Shown here: positions 10,891-22,087 of the stretch, piece by piece
How the letters are laid out: every line of letters begins with the position of its first letter
How positions within the stretch are numbered: the stretch's first letter is position 1
Assembly (NCBI GenBank): GCA_012295225.1
Contig: WMKK01000004.1
Location: forward strand, 141,237 to 205,236
Length of the DNA: 64,000 nucleotides
DNA from: Ostreococcus mediterraneus
Lineage: Eukaryota > Chlorophyta > Mamiellophyceae > Mamiellales > Bathycoccaceae
Reading direction: 5' to 3'
The notes under the pieces: generated by a model
The model's input: the letters and a program-made list of their open reading frames with translations, nothing else
Told to the model about the DNA's origin: nothing
The model's database searches: none
Made by a program: the position numbers and the translations under genes

Positions 10891-12189
10891 ATATTGGGTG
10901 GAATTACTCTTAGGGCTTCTCATATTTAAGTGCATACAAACTCGTCGCGCGCCATAACTCGCACGTAACCGCGATCGACGCCATGTTTTGACGTGTACAC
11001 ACACGTATTGATAATTTCACGCACACCACAAAAGTTTCGATGCAAATCGACAACGTTTAGCGTCATTAGTGCGCTCGAATGTACCGCATCCCCTCGATGA
11101 GATTGTATGCACTTTGTGTACATCCTCATACCGCGCCGCACGCTTCTCACATTCCTATTGTAAAATAACTTCTAACTGTACTTTATTCATTGTTTTCTAC
11201 TTTTCAGCCGGTCTCGTCGTCTTTTTCTGCGAGTCGCTTGGTAATTCTTACGCAGTTGTTTTACCTGGTCGTTTCGCGTTCCAGTTGGTTGGACTGACGC
11301 ACTTGTCAAACCATCAGTGAGGCACATGTTTTAGAGGTTTTACGTTGACCTCTGCACGGTGAGGAGTTGAAAACTCCATTGTGTGCAACCATGGATCTCG
11401 AGCACAAGAACGTCTCGTGTAGCCGGCATATGGAACTTCCCTGGAGGAGCTCGCGGCGTCGTTGCAACAAAGTTTACAAAACATGCCAAAGAGGGACGTC
11501 AAACTTAAGGAAACGCCCGGAAGTACCCGATCCTCAAGTAAAAATAATAATTTCGAGCGACCGGACTTCAGTTTTTGAATACTTTTGGAGATCTTTGACA
11601 TCACAAACGCGTTAAGAGGCTGACGCGTGACCAACTCGAGACGTGTCACACGGTCATCTTTGAGCAACCACCACAGCAAGGATTGAAAAGGAACAGCTCG
11701 CGGAAGCGTTCAAGGTTGAAATTTAAGAAGATTATTTGAAATGCGTGTTCGAAATGGACATTGGAGATGAACACGTCGTTGAAACCGAAGGTGAAGAGGA
11801 TGACGTTGACGACGGGCGTGAAATTGATCTCAATTTACTCTTCCCGTCTTCGCGTGCACAACCAATCCAAGAGCCGAGTCCTTGATGTGTAAATGAAAGA
11901 ATATGATATAGACTTGTAATTAATGTATGATATGTGCTATACTAATGACATCTCGCGTCGCTACCACGTCGCCTGAAGTGGTGTTGCGAGCGCATCACAA
12001 GTGCATACAAACTCATTCTCCCAATCGCCGTCGACGCGCGAGGACGCGGGCGATCGCGCTAAAAATCGCCACATGGGCTTAAAAAACTTCTCGCTGACTT
12101 GTATGCTTTTAAATCTTGATAATTCGCGTTGCGTCGTGATATCTGAAAAGTGCATACAAAGTGTGCATAAGAGTAATTCCGCCCAATAT
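10891..12189. mobile_element. Degenerate DNA-transposon-like element
   Basis: The ends form an inverted repeat: ATATTGGGTGGAATTACTCT on the left and its near complement (one base different) at about 12168-12189. An AAGTGCATACAAA motif recurs near both ends and internally. Pieces of coding-like sequence survive near 11400-11570 and 11753-11884, the latter an acidic segment starting MDIGDEHVVETEGEEDD. No frame is long enough to be functional, and I could not assign a superfamily or a clear target duplication. It looks older than the other elements here. Confidence 0.6.
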
Positions 12190-12247
12190 TAAGTATCACA
12201 TAATATTACGATTCGAATATTTATCAAATTAAGAGCGCGAGGTTCAC

Positions 12248-13178
12248 GGAAAACTTTATATGCTGCCGCTTCAGAGGAGTCCCTACGCGACTGAAGAGTC
12301 ATGATTGGTCGACGAAATACGTATTGTGTACCTTTTAGTACTATCACATCACCGTGTCACATCTACTACCGGGTGTTTTCACCTTGCGAAAATTCGTGAA
12401 AAACGTGATGCTTCAGAGTTGCATGATTTGAAGCGAAACGGACGACGTAACCGCTATGCCGCGACGAAAACGCTCGAAAACGACGACAACAGACCCGTTT
12501 TGACTGTCTAGCATAGTTTCATAGCGCGCAAACCCCGACGACGCGTGGGATCACCATCGCAACTCTAACTTGCTGCTTAACAGATTACTTGTCAACGCGC
12601 CGCGCTCTAAACCCTACTTAGGGTTTAGTTGTCGCGGACAGTAACATCAATGGGTCCTCACAAACACGATCCATTGCGTGTGTTCTTCCGCAAAACGCTT
12701 TCGCTGCATATGAATGACATTCCTTGAAGCGTGTACATGGACGCGATGCATTTCGAATGGTATTCGGCGCGGTGAACATCTCTTAGGGTTTGACTAAACC
12801 CTATGTAAACCCTATATGGGGTTTGGAATACATCAGTTTAGTGTGACAGTGGAAGGGCAACTGCGATACAAATGATACAGCGGGCGCACGTGTGAGTGTG
12901 TTGACGATGTGTAACTGCTTAATTTATGTAACGCGGAGCATATGTCACTGTTTGCGTGCGGTTGGTCGTCTAAAGTTTGCGTCGCGTCGCTTGATTTCAC
13001 TCGTGTTTGCCACGCATCACGTTTTTTCACGAATTTTCGCAAGGTGGAAACACCCGGTAGTAGATGTGACACGGTGATGTGATAGTACTAAAAGGTACAC
13101 AATACGTATTTCGTCGACCAATCATGACTCTTCAGTCGCGTAGGGACTCCTCTGAAGCGGCAGCATATAAAGTTTTCC
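12248..13178 (+). mobile_element. Mutator-like non-autonomous element, copy 1 (931 bp)
   Basis: Terminal inverted repeats of about 168 bp, nearly identical, begin GGAAAACTTTATATGCTGCC. The element is flanked by a perfect 9-bp target duplication, GAGGTTCAC, at 12239-12247 and 13179-13187. Long TIRs with a 9-bp duplication are the Mutator/MULE pattern. The interior has no transposase but holds telomere-like CTAAACCCT palindromes near 12607-12632 and 12783-12833. A second copy in opposite orientation lies at 52961-53887. The right end is 199 bp upstream of the Cbf5 start codon used here. Confidence 0.92.
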
Positions 13179-13376
13179 GAGGTTCACGTCGTGAACTTGA
13201 CAGGAAAGGCAAAAAGGTGAATTGCATCACAAAGCCGCCGCCACGTTCCTTACGTGAAGCAAGACTTTCGGCGAAAACGTTTCAAGCCTACGTATAAGGC
13301 TAAGTTATCACGAAGTACGCAACGGAAGTATCGGCAGCTCGAACCAACGCGAGCGGTAGAGAAAATAGACGTGGAA

Positions 13377-14627
13377 ATGTCTGGCGGCTACGTATTGAAA
13401 CCTGAACCCAACGTTCCGCCTTTGGACGCCGCCAAATGGCCCCTTTTACTGAAGAACTATCACAAAATGATGGTACGTATCTTTCTAGTCGTACGCATCA
13501 CGCGATTCAATATGCTGAGTTCTATCTAGGTCAGGACAGGGCACTACACTCCAATTCCAAGTGGGTGTTCACCACTGAACAGAACTCTTGAGGAACACCT
13601 GAGATATGGAGTGATAAACTTGGATAAACCGGCTAATCCATCATCCCACGAGGTTGTTGCTTGGTTAAAACGTATCTTGCGCGTTGAAAAGACGGGGCAC
13701 AGCGGTACACTCGATCCAAAGGTCACAGGTTCTCTCATAGTCTGTATTGACCGTGCTACAAGGTTGGTCAAGGCACAACAGGGTGCTGGTAAAGAGTATG
13801 TTTGCGTATGTAGACTCCATTCTGCAGTTGAAGGTGGTGCTAAAACAGTCAAACGGGCATTAGAAACGCTCACTGGAGCCTTGTTCCAAAGGCCACCTTT
13901 GATTTCAGCAGTCAAGCGCCAGTTACGCATTCGCACTATATATGACAGCAAATTGTACGAATATGATGAAGAACGTCATCTCGCCGTATTTTGGATTTCA
14001 TGCGAAGCAGGAACATATGTTCGAACACTTTGCGTACACTTGGGTTTGCTTTTAGGTGTGGGTGGACATATGCAAGAACTGCGCCGTGTCCGGTCCGGAA
14101 TTTGTGGAGAAGACAGTAACATGGTAACTATGCACGACGTACTAGATGCAATGTGGGTGTTCGACAACTCCAAAAAAGAAGCATATTTACGTAGAGTGGT
14201 TTTGCCACTCGAGATTTTACTAACAAACTATAAAAGAGTGGTTGTGAAAGATTCTGCTGTCAACGCTTTATGCTATGGTGCAAAGCTAATGATTCCAGGC
14301 GTTCTCAGATATGACGCTGGCATCGAAGTCAATGAAGAGTGCGTACTGATGACGACCAAGGGCGAGGCGATTGCAATTGGTACCGCTCAGATGAATACGG
14401 CAGTGATTGCAACTTGCGATCACGGAGTGGTTGCGAAGGTCAAACGTGTTGTCATGGAAAGGGACACGTATCCTCGTCGTTGGGGTCTCGGGCCTGTTGC
14501 GCAGTCTAAAAAAAAGACAAATAGCGATATTTCCCATGATGCCGAAGCCTCTGCGGGTAGGGAGAAAAAAGAGAAAAAAGAGAAAAAAGAGAAGCACGAG
14601 AAGAAGAGGCATAAAACCGAAAAATGA
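13377..14627 (+). CDS. CBF5: H/ACA snoRNP pseudouridine synthase Cbf5/dyskerin
   Basis: Catalytic subunit of H/ACA snoRNPs, which pseudouridylate rRNA and snRNA in the nucleolus. Exons 13377-13472 and 13530-14627, with a 57-bp intron, give 397 aa. The family core is almost unbroken: [39 protein letters not shown] and [14 protein letters not shown], whose Asp94 is the catalytic aspartate. The PUA domain follows, then a KKE-repeat basic tail. The first in-frame ATG gives [11 protein letters not shown], a shorter N-terminus than in plants. The frame stays open upstream, so an extra first exon is possible. A Mutator-like element ends 199 bp upstream. Confidence 0.95.
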
Positions 14628-14722
14628 AACCACTGTCTGAAACGTCCCAACGGTAATTTCTTGATACAGGACTCGTGTTAATGACAAATTTTGACCATCG
14701 TATAATACATACATACCATATA

Positions 14723-16405
14723 GGTTAAAATTAAATATGCGACCGAGTTAGCGTTAAGCGTGTCGCCACGACGCGTCGCGGCGTCGCGCGTCGTGCGATC
14801 CGCACGATTTTTTGCGAGGCGATGCGAAAGCTAGCGAACTCGTAGCACGCCGAGTTTGGGGACGAACGGACGTCGACGTCGCGACTCCCAACCCGCGGAT
14901 CTGAATCGTTTGAAAATGTAAGGGGAAGATTCCTTAACTCTACATTCTCACAACTCGCCGACGCTTCGCCCATTTCAAAGAATCAAAGAATGATTACAAC
15001 ACTAATATTACACTACATCTTTCCCACTCGTCGGCGTCGGCTCGAGTGACGTTTGCGTCTCCGTCATCGGCTCTATGTGGGCGATTTCGGGCATTTCTGC
15101 GTCAATTACGTTGACGGGCGCTGGTACCGGTACGCCCGGCAATTCATCGTGAGGCTCATTCGTCTGATTCCTTTTTCAATCTCTTTTGAGATTTCCTGCG
15201 TCAGGGCGGCGATCAGGTCCGCTTTTTTCGGCTGACCCTTTGGATGATTTCTCAAAACGCTGTGATGGAGCGTGATGAGCTGTGCTCGAGTACACATAGT
15301 CAAATCGTCGAGCGACTTGATTCGCGCCAATATTGCAGGCGTATCTTGAATCGCTTGCACAAAGATGTCTTCCTCCTTACGTTTTTTCTCTTGCCGCTTC
15401 CTTTCAGCGTCCTCGACCGCGCGTTTGGCGTTGTTGACCCCGAGCTCGGGCCTCGCCAGCGCGGCGTCGCTCGTGACGCCACCGGGAAGGAATGCAACGT
15501 CGGCCGATCTGATCTTTGCCGCGTTGTCTTTCACGAAATCGGTTACCGCTGTTATCAGCTTTGTGTGTGATGTCAAAGTCTCGTGCAGAAACGGCCGAAA
15601 GGGGTCATCTTGGCCACCATTTGCCACTGGGCGCAAATTCACGCCGCGCGCCTTGAGGTGCTTGCTCAGAATGGACACCGGGTTGGGCGACTTCAACTTG
15701 AACTTCTTCGCCACCTTGTCGAAAGACCAATGTTTGGGATCTGTCCTCGCCAACACAGCGCTTTTCGCCACGTAGAACTTCCTCGAAGCGCTTAAGCGAC
15801 GCAATTCACTCCAACGCCGTCTCCTTTTTCCCTTGTGCGCCACGCGCTCTCTTCTCGATGCGACTCGTGGTCGTTGGATGTCGTTCCCAGCGAGCCCCAC
15901 GAGCGCAAACGCAGTGAGACCACGTGAACTCAATATTCTTCAGTTTTCAGATCGTAAAACTGCCGCGTCGCGAAGCAATCACGAACGATCGATCGGCTCC
16001 ACAGGTAACGAGAATCGCGCGCGAAACGTGAAATCTCTCGCGAACATCCGCACCCGTGGTCGTCGCCGTGATCATCAGAATCACCATCCGACGCTTGATC
16101 TGGACGCACGCGTAGGTTTACCATCGCGCACACCGCGTTTACCCCATTCCCGANCGTCGCGCGCGTCGCTAAGTCCCGCGGCGTCGACCTTAACACTAAA
16201 TCGGATTCATTTCAAAGTCCAACCGCGACGCTTACTCGGATGTAACTTTGCGAGTACTGCGCCGAATTGAGCAAACTCAATTGCGTTGGATAGCGTGTTG
16301 AATGACGCGTCAAACACAATTTTCAAAAAGCATAAACAACAAATATCAAAAAAGTTACAAGAATGTAGAGTTAACAACGCCGAAGTCGCATATTTAATTT
16401 TAACC
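14723..16405. mobile_element. TIR-bounded insertion with a non-transposase-like ORF (1683 bp)
   Basis: A perfect 21-bp inverted repeat (GGTTAAAATTAAATATGCGA plus C) bounds this block, with TATA directly outside both ends (14719-14722 and 16406-16409) as the target duplication. The interior looks much GC-richer than its flanks and holds one sizeable minus-strand frame (15106-15933) plus an open stretch upstream of it (15930-16196). No transposase motif was seen. It sits exactly between the Cbf5 and WDR5-like 3' ends. There is one ambiguous base at 16154. Confidence 0.8.
15106..15933 (-). CDS. Unrecognised basic protein with SAP-like motif, inside the TIR element
   Basis: An open frame of about 275 codons without its own early ATG, so the real N-terminus probably comes from an upstream exon within 15930-16196. 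The N-terminal half is Lys/Arg-rich. Near residues 190-205 there is a charged ERKRQEKKRKEED helix. The segment around residues 222-250 (LDDLTMCTRAQLITLHHS, then KGQPKKADLIAAL) resembles a SAP DNA-binding helix-extended loop-helix. I recognise no enzyme family. It could be an accessory protein of the element, a captured host gene fragment, or a decayed gene. The function is unknown. Confidence 0.45.
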   Translation of the reverse strand: MSSRGLTAFALVGLAGNDIQRPRVASRRERVAHKGKRRRRWSELRRLSASRKFYVAKSAVLARTDPKHWSFDKVAKKFKLKSPNPVSILSKHLKARGVNLRPVANGGQDDPFRPFLHETLTSHTKLITAVTDFVKDNAAKIRSADVAFLPGGVTSDAALARPELGVNNAKRAVEDAERKRQEKKRKEEDIFVQAIQDTPAILARIKSLDDLTMCTRAQLITLHHSVLRNHPKGQPKKADLIAALTQEISKEIEKGIRRMSLTMNCRAYRYQRPST

Positions 16406-16498
16406 TATACATTACATGCATTTACGTTACAAAAACGCCCCGACTAGACAGTTTATTTGACCTATCAAAATCGAAAATCTTTCTACGTACTAACTTGA

Positions 16499-17461
16499 TC
16501 ATTTTGACACCCAAACAGACATGTCTCTTACACCCGAAGAACATGTGACTAAACAATCACTACTCTCACTATACACAACGAGAGTTGATGTGCTGTACTG
16601 CCCCACATCAATGGTCTCAAAGTTAAGTTTTTGAACTCCTGTTTTCATTTCCCAAATGTACAGTGAGTCTTTTCCGGACACAACAACAAGGAAACAGCTT
16701 TCTTTCTTAACAAAGCATGGCTGAAGCCCATCGACACACCGCTTACGTTCACAACGTAAACGAGCAATACATTTTTCAACAACCAGATCCCATAATAAAA
16801 GCTCACCATTTGAGGTAAGTGTACATATTACTTGCGATTTTGGAGTGTATAAAACGGAACTCAGCGCAACGTGAAGATCAACTGACTTCAAACAACAACC
16901 TGTGTGAACATCCCAAGCTCGCCAAATGCCGTCGTGACTGGTAGACAAAAGGACAGAACCATCGTCACTGAAGTAAATAGCTGTAACGGGATCCGCATGG
17001 GCAGGCAAAACGGATACACAGTTGCCATTCGAGGTATCCCATAAACGTACAGTTTCGTCACAAGATGCACTTGCAACAAGTGTATTTGTTGGGCTGTAGT
17101 TGCAGCATAGAACTGGCGCACTGTGTCCGGAAAGTATCATTAAACAGCGCCCCGTTTCTATATCCCATATAAATACATCACAGTCATCAGATGCTGTTGC
17201 TAGAGTTTTGGAGTCGAATGACCACGCACAATCACTGAGGGCCGCATTGTGACCACTGAGTGTTTTATGTACTGTGCTCAAGTGTACTATCCGCCAAATT
17301 TTACAAGTTTTATCTGAAGAAGCCGTCGCTAACCTGCACAAAGATTAGGCGAATGTTTCTTAAAATGATTATCGGACGTACCAGGTACCACAACAGGAAA
17401 CTCGCATAGCGACAATCATAGACGCGTGCTCGGTAGGGTAGTTTCCAGTTTTGGTGAACAT
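16499..17461 (-). CDS. WDR5-like WD40-repeat protein
   Basis: A seven-blade beta-propeller most like WDR5, the core scaffold of COMPASS/MLL histone H3K4 methyltransferases. Repeats with GH and WD ends follow one another: LATASSDKTCKIW, SGHNAALSDCAWS, ASDDCDVFIWD, SGHSAPVLCCNYSP, SASCDETVRLWD, LPAHADPVTAIYFSDDGS and LLWDL. The order and many residues match WDR5. Exons 17382-17461 and 16499-17333, with a 48-bp intron, give 304 aa, slightly short for the family. The C-terminal blades are divergent. The identity as WDR5 itself rather than a paralogue is moderately sure. Confidence 0.8.
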
Positions 17462-17893
17462 GCTTACCGCTGAGTAAAGGTCGACGTAGATCTGTATTCG
17501 CGAGATGTTTGATACAAAAGATCAGAAAAGCGAAAATACACGTAGCCTGCTACCGTGAATGAAAACAAGAGTGTGTCGCGATCTTTGTTACCTGTGATAA
17601 CAGAGCACTCGCCGCCTCGTGTACATAGATACTCAGTACGACACGAACGTGAACCGAAGATTCTGAGAAACGTGCAGACGCAAGACGCAAGGCGGTGGAA
17701 TTGACACACAGTTGTATGTGACGTGCAACGTGCGACGCGAACGTTAAAATTCGGCTGACGCCAGAATTTTTTGAGCCGGCTGGGGCCGTGATTTGTTCAC
17801 CTTTCGTATAACATATACAAATTCCATATATTGACAATAATGTTGAAGAGATATATATTATTCCTTCGGGGGTAGCCTAAAAGTAGCTTAATA
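17462..17893. other. Intergenic, no gene recognised
   Basis: This is the upstream region of the WDR5-like gene. Minus-strand open frames at 17464-17837 overlap each other and lack recognisable domains. A possible splice donor just upstream of the chosen WDR5 ATG leaves room for a 5' untranslated exon. Confidence 0.4.
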
Positions 17894-18170
17894 ATGCCTG
17901 TGTATGAACCAGTCACTAAAGTGTCTAAGTGTCCAGGTTGCGAGTAAGTGATGAAATTAGCCTTAAATATTTAATGCGTTGTTCGTTAAAAGGAGGTATT
18001 ATTAACATTAAATCAACTCAGGTACTGAATATCTACTTAGCATCAAGGGAGCAAAGGACCTTCTGCTTGTGACTCATCATATCATCAAGAGCAAGAAGGA
18101 TGTCGTGCTGCATTGTGGATTTTTCTTGGGCGCAACGCCCTTGTGTTTGCGCAAAATGTGTCTAGTGTAG
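17894..18170 (+). CDS. Possible small two-exon protein, unknown
   Basis: I do not recognise this. A model with exons 17894-17943 and 18041-18170 reads 59 aa, starting MPVYEPVTKVSKCPGC and ending CLRKMCLV, across a 97-bp intron. It carries a CPGC pair and further cysteines, hinting at metal binding. The donor GTAAGT is good. The acceptor was chosen because the nearer one gives an immediate stop. It may instead be the end of a longer gene or a chance frame. Confidence 0.25.
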
Positions 18171-18272
18171 TACAAATCGAGTTGCAGTTATGAAATTGCG
18201 AGCAAACGACATACCTCTTTTCGTGAAATGTCTTCTTGTAAAGAGTTACTAAGTTCTTCTTTCGGGAACTAT

Positions 18273-19999
18273 CTAAGGTGTTAGCACAAGCTTTTCTATA
18301 CAGAGAGATCTATCCACCTGCAACTCCACTTGACTCAACTCCAGTTTTAACTCACTGATGGCACTATTGATTTGATTACGCTCGCTCTCATACGTGGATT
18401 CACTTGCATAAAGCTCAGCGACCAGGGTGGAACACACAGTTGCCCTAGTGTATTGACATTATGAACACATTATGTATTTTTTCATATACGTATCTTTACC
18501 TTTGCATATGGGCGTTGACAATGTTTGAGTTTAAAACATCCCGGTGCAGCAACAGGTTTGCAATATCTCTATTGTGAGCACGTTATCTATGGTAAACAGA
18601 GATAAACATAAATGCTGACTTGCCTTGTCTTTGAGGTCGTCAAATCTCGGATTCGGCGAATAGTACTTAGTGACTCGGGCTCGGGCTAATTGCATCTTGG
18701 ATCAGAAAGAGAAATTTTGAAAATTTGCCAACGTACTACTCCACCACGACAGTCAGTGAGCGCTGTAAATTCTGGAAGTAATTCTGGTCCACAGGTTGAC
18801 GGCAGATATGAAATCAATTTTCTATATTGATTTGAAAGCTGAGAAACTAGCTGCACAAGACGATCGAGATCGCAAATTGAAGATTCAACTGTGTTTTTTG
18901 AATCTACCATGTATCCAACGTTGCGTTTAGCCTATTGATCTCCTCTCAGCTTCTAAATACTCTTGCTGGCTGAACTATACCTGGACAGTATTCACGCGCT
19001 CGATACGGTCTTCAAGGGTACGCTGGGTGTACAAATGTTTAGTGTTTACATTTGTTTCAAAGAGAACGACACTACTTACCCCCATAGCAGACATTCGTCG
19101 CCTGGAATGTAATAACTTGGATGTACTGTCCGCGACTTTTTCGCTGTGGAGTTTAGATTTCTGTCGGTATGCATGCTCTAGCATCTGGAGCTCATACTAT
19201 GGCTAAGAGTAAGCGTTACCAATAGTGCCATGAATAAACCTTTCACCTCTTTAGAACGTTTTACACTGATGCCCTGAGAAAGGTCTGCACCGACACATAG
19301 GAAGGAAAGAAGTGTGGAATTCTCCTGTGGTAGAGCTGTGAATATGTACCTACATACTTAATTTGAACTTACGGTTTTCATTTCATCCATCTCGTGTTTG
19401 TGCGCGTCATTCAGCTTTCGACTATCATCGAGCCGACTACGATGTATCATCGAACAAGCGACGTCTTCACCTTGAAGAAAACACTACTCCACCAATTCAA
19501 GAAAGATATGAGGGACTACATTCGCTTAAGAACTCACCTCATAGGAACGTATAAATTGATTAAATAATACGTGCATTTTCAGTTCCTCAGCCTGTTCATA
19601 GAAAAGTGACCAATCAGGTGAGTTAGGCGAGTTTGACAGCGAAATAACTACCTTGGGAACAAGGTTGGGAAGCAGTTTCAAATCGACAAGCCCGGCTAGC
19701 CACTCAAGAATTAAAGCGATCTCTGCCCCGTTGAATTCCGAATTCTGAGGCGGAAGTGTTATGTGTGTGAAATGGATTGGACACCGCAAGCACTTTAAAG
19801 TTTTGTGCACATCATCATTGGAAAGGTGCTCTTTGTTTGGAATAACCCCAAGAAGACGAAATACGTGAGCAAATACACCTAGAACTTCGTCAACTGTCGA
19901 GCAGTTACGAATCTGTCGAGGTGCACTCAGCCCAGCTTCTTGATCCAACCGCGATGTTACATCACGTAGTTTTGTGTGCGCGTCGCTGCGGCTTTGCAT
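18273..19999 (-). CDS. Multi-exon coiled-coil protein, unknown
   Basis: I do not recognise the family with confidence. The first exon, from the ATG at 19999, encodes about 150 aa with hydrophobic helices (LGVFAHVFRLLGVIP, EIALILEWLAGLVDLKL). This is reminiscent of calponin-homology-like N-termini of microtubule-binding coiled-coil proteins such as IFT81 or NDC80-type subunits. Later exons, separated by tiny introns, encode heptad-like stretches, for example RLDDSRKLNDAHKHEMDEM and a C-terminal region ending with ELSQVELQVDRSLC. At least five exons seem needed. The exon borders inside are not fixed. A kinetochore, augmin or IFT-related role is only a guess. Confidence 0.45.
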
Positions 20000-20071
20000 C
20001 AGACGCGTCTGTAACTTGCCGAAATTGAATTTTAGAAGTCCAACGGTCGCGGTGAATACGAAATCCTATCT

Positions 20072-20317
20072 ATGAGCGCAAGAAATATCCCAACCGCACG
20101 TAGTGCAACGAAGCAGATCAGAAAGCACGAAATACAGAGTGCTTGTGCTGCCGCAGTACACTCTGAACACCGTTTTCTGAACGAACGAAGATCTGATTGT
20201 TGCCGATTACCAACTCCGTTCTGCGAAAATCCACTTTCTCTGTTCGTCCAACGACACGATAGGGAGTACCAGGAGAATCCTGAGGATTGTGTTAAGGTCC
20301 ATTATTTTGGATTCTGA
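20072..20317 (+). CDS. Possible hypothetical protein running into an element
   Basis: An 81-aa frame with an ATG at 20072 begins MSARNIPTARSATKQ and runs past the left edge of the old element near 20261. The last part is therefore element-derived. No domain is recognised. It may be a gene fragment cut by the insertion or chance; it lies head-to-head with the coiled-coil gene. Confidence 0.2.
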   Translation: MSARNIPTARSATKQIRKHEIQSACAAAVHSEHRFLNERRSDCCRLPTPFCENPLSLFVQRHDREYQENPEDCVKVHYFGF

Positions 20318-21209
20318 AATTTCGCGTTAGCGAAATTTCAGAATAAATATCACGATATTTTGCAAAATTCACTCAAATTTTGAAACGTTGTGGTGGCAAG
20401 GGGTGGTTTTACAATTCGTCGCAAAAGTGTCGAAAACGGCGCGTAAACGACATCAAAGCGTCGCGCACGCGTGTGAGAGCGAAAGCGAAGGCGTAGGGAG
20501 CGATTTAAGCATGCGGTAAAGTCGTTACAACGAGATTAAAGCGCTTACTCGACGTCGCAAGGTGCATTGGGTACCTTCAGGGCTGTTTGGACTTTCTTGG
20601 ATACGTTCACGTCAGATGTCCTAAACCCTGTATCACTAAACCCTAGTCACCCGCATCGAGAGCCGGGCGGATGGTAGCCGCGCGTTCGAGCGAATTTTTT
20701 AGGAAAATTTTGAAATTCCCGAAAAAATCAAAATTCTAGAATAAAATTTTGATATTTTGCAAAACGCGACGCCGTTTCAAAATATTGTGGACCTTAGATT
20801 GTGTAGACAAATTTTCGCCTCTTTTGACAAATTTTCACGTGAAAATTTGTCAAAACTTTATACATAGGTCTTAGTTACAAAGTATACAACTTTACGTTTA
20901 TCTTCGCAACTCGCGCGGCGCGACGCGCCGCGCGACGACGGTTGAGGAAAAACGCGACGATGTTCGCGCACATCATTCGACGCAGCGGAATCGTGCATTC
21001 TCATAGCATTGCGCGCGCGTGATTTCTCCAGTCATTTCTCATGTTCGACAAAACGAACTCGGACAAACGAACTTGTTTTAAAATCGAGGGGGTAAATCGA
21101 CCGTTCGTGACTCAAAAGTCGAAAATTTGTCTAAATCATCTTTTCAAAATTTTTGACAGTGCATTTGACAGTGCATCTACGGAATCCTGAATTCTCCTGG
21201 AACCCCCTC
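20261..21209. mobile_element. Old TIR element related to the 22088 element
   Basis: The right end (complement GAGGGGGTTCCAGGAGAATT) matches the terminal sequence of the element at 22088-23559 with differences. The left end near 20261 is a more diverged version (AGGGAGTACCAGGAGAATCC). No exact target duplication is visible. Two perfect palindromes lie inside: 20311-20344 (15-bp arms, 4-bp loop) and 20822-20855 (34 bp, no loop). Telomere-like CTAAACCCT motifs occur near 20621-20645. There is no coding capacity. Confidence 0.55.
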
Positions 21210-21329
21210 ACAGCGCGATGATATATTTATGAACAGTGATGATGTCAGATTACATGGCACTTAAGCAAACGCAGCACCTGACAAACGCGATAAACACCAT
21301 GAGCCGTCAACTTGAGAATCCAAGGCTGT

Positions 21330-21918
21330 CTATGCGGTATCGCCAGACTTGTACTGTTCGGCCATGCGCTTGAGATTAGCCAGGTTTTCAGGACCTGTAA
21401 ATTTAGGAATATGAGACAGTTTTAACAAATATCGGATCGGGTCATACGTACCAAGCTGGTTCACGATGCTTGGAAGAATGTCTTGGATGTCTGGTCGCAC
21501 TGCTCAGTTTTGCGGTAAAATCAAGATTGGAGTCAACATACGTTTCGTTTCTGAATGACCACTGACTACATAAGTGTTCGCCGGAATTGATGCTTGAACT
21601 GTGACATGTAATTGTAAAAAAAACTCAGAAAAGGGGTGAAAGGCAAAACCTACCTTTAGGATGCACAAAGTTGATGACGTTATCCGAATGGAAGATATTA
21701 ACCTCTTCAATACCGGGTATCTCATTCATACCCATGCGTTTCAACGTCGTGTGCAATTTTTTGTCATCATTGCTCACGGCCTTGTGCGCGGCTTTTTTCT
21801 TTCTACGAAAAAAATGAGCTCCTTGACTAGAGCGCGTCTTAAGAACTTACCGCCGAACTGATCCTTTGCCACCCGTGCGGACGGCGTTCGCCAGTCGCTG
21901 AAGACGATCGACGTCCAT
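21330..21918 (-). CDS. Nascent polypeptide-associated complex subunit beta (BTF3)
   Basis: The beta subunit of NAC binds ribosomes and shields emerging polypeptides. Five exons (21851-21918, 21654-21802, 21542-21598, 21452-21499, 21330-21394) join in frame to 128 aa. The ribosome-binding RRKKK motif and the NAC domain (LHTTLKRMGMNEIPGIEEVN, VQASIPANTYVVSGHSETK) match BTF3 closely. The C-terminus ends QLGPENLANLKRMAEQYK. The four introns are 42-57 bp. The length is slightly below the usual 150-165 aa because the acidic tail is short. Confidence 0.95.
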
Positions 21919-22087
21919 TTACAGATCTCTACTTGGTTAATCGAAAAGTGACGCGTGTAGCGCGAAACCTTAGCTCACTAAAACCGCGGCAAGGTCGGTT
22001 CTCGAGGTTAACTCCGGCTCCATACTCTTTTCTCGAAAGTCCGGCTAAATTTTAGCGCTACTAATTACTTTTATACGTGTATTATGA

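Noticed and set aside
18273-19999. Assignment of the coiled-coil gene as IFT81 or an NDC80-type protein
   Set aside because: Only a vague resemblance of hydrophobic patterns supports it. Heptad repeats are uninformative and the exon borders are uncertain.
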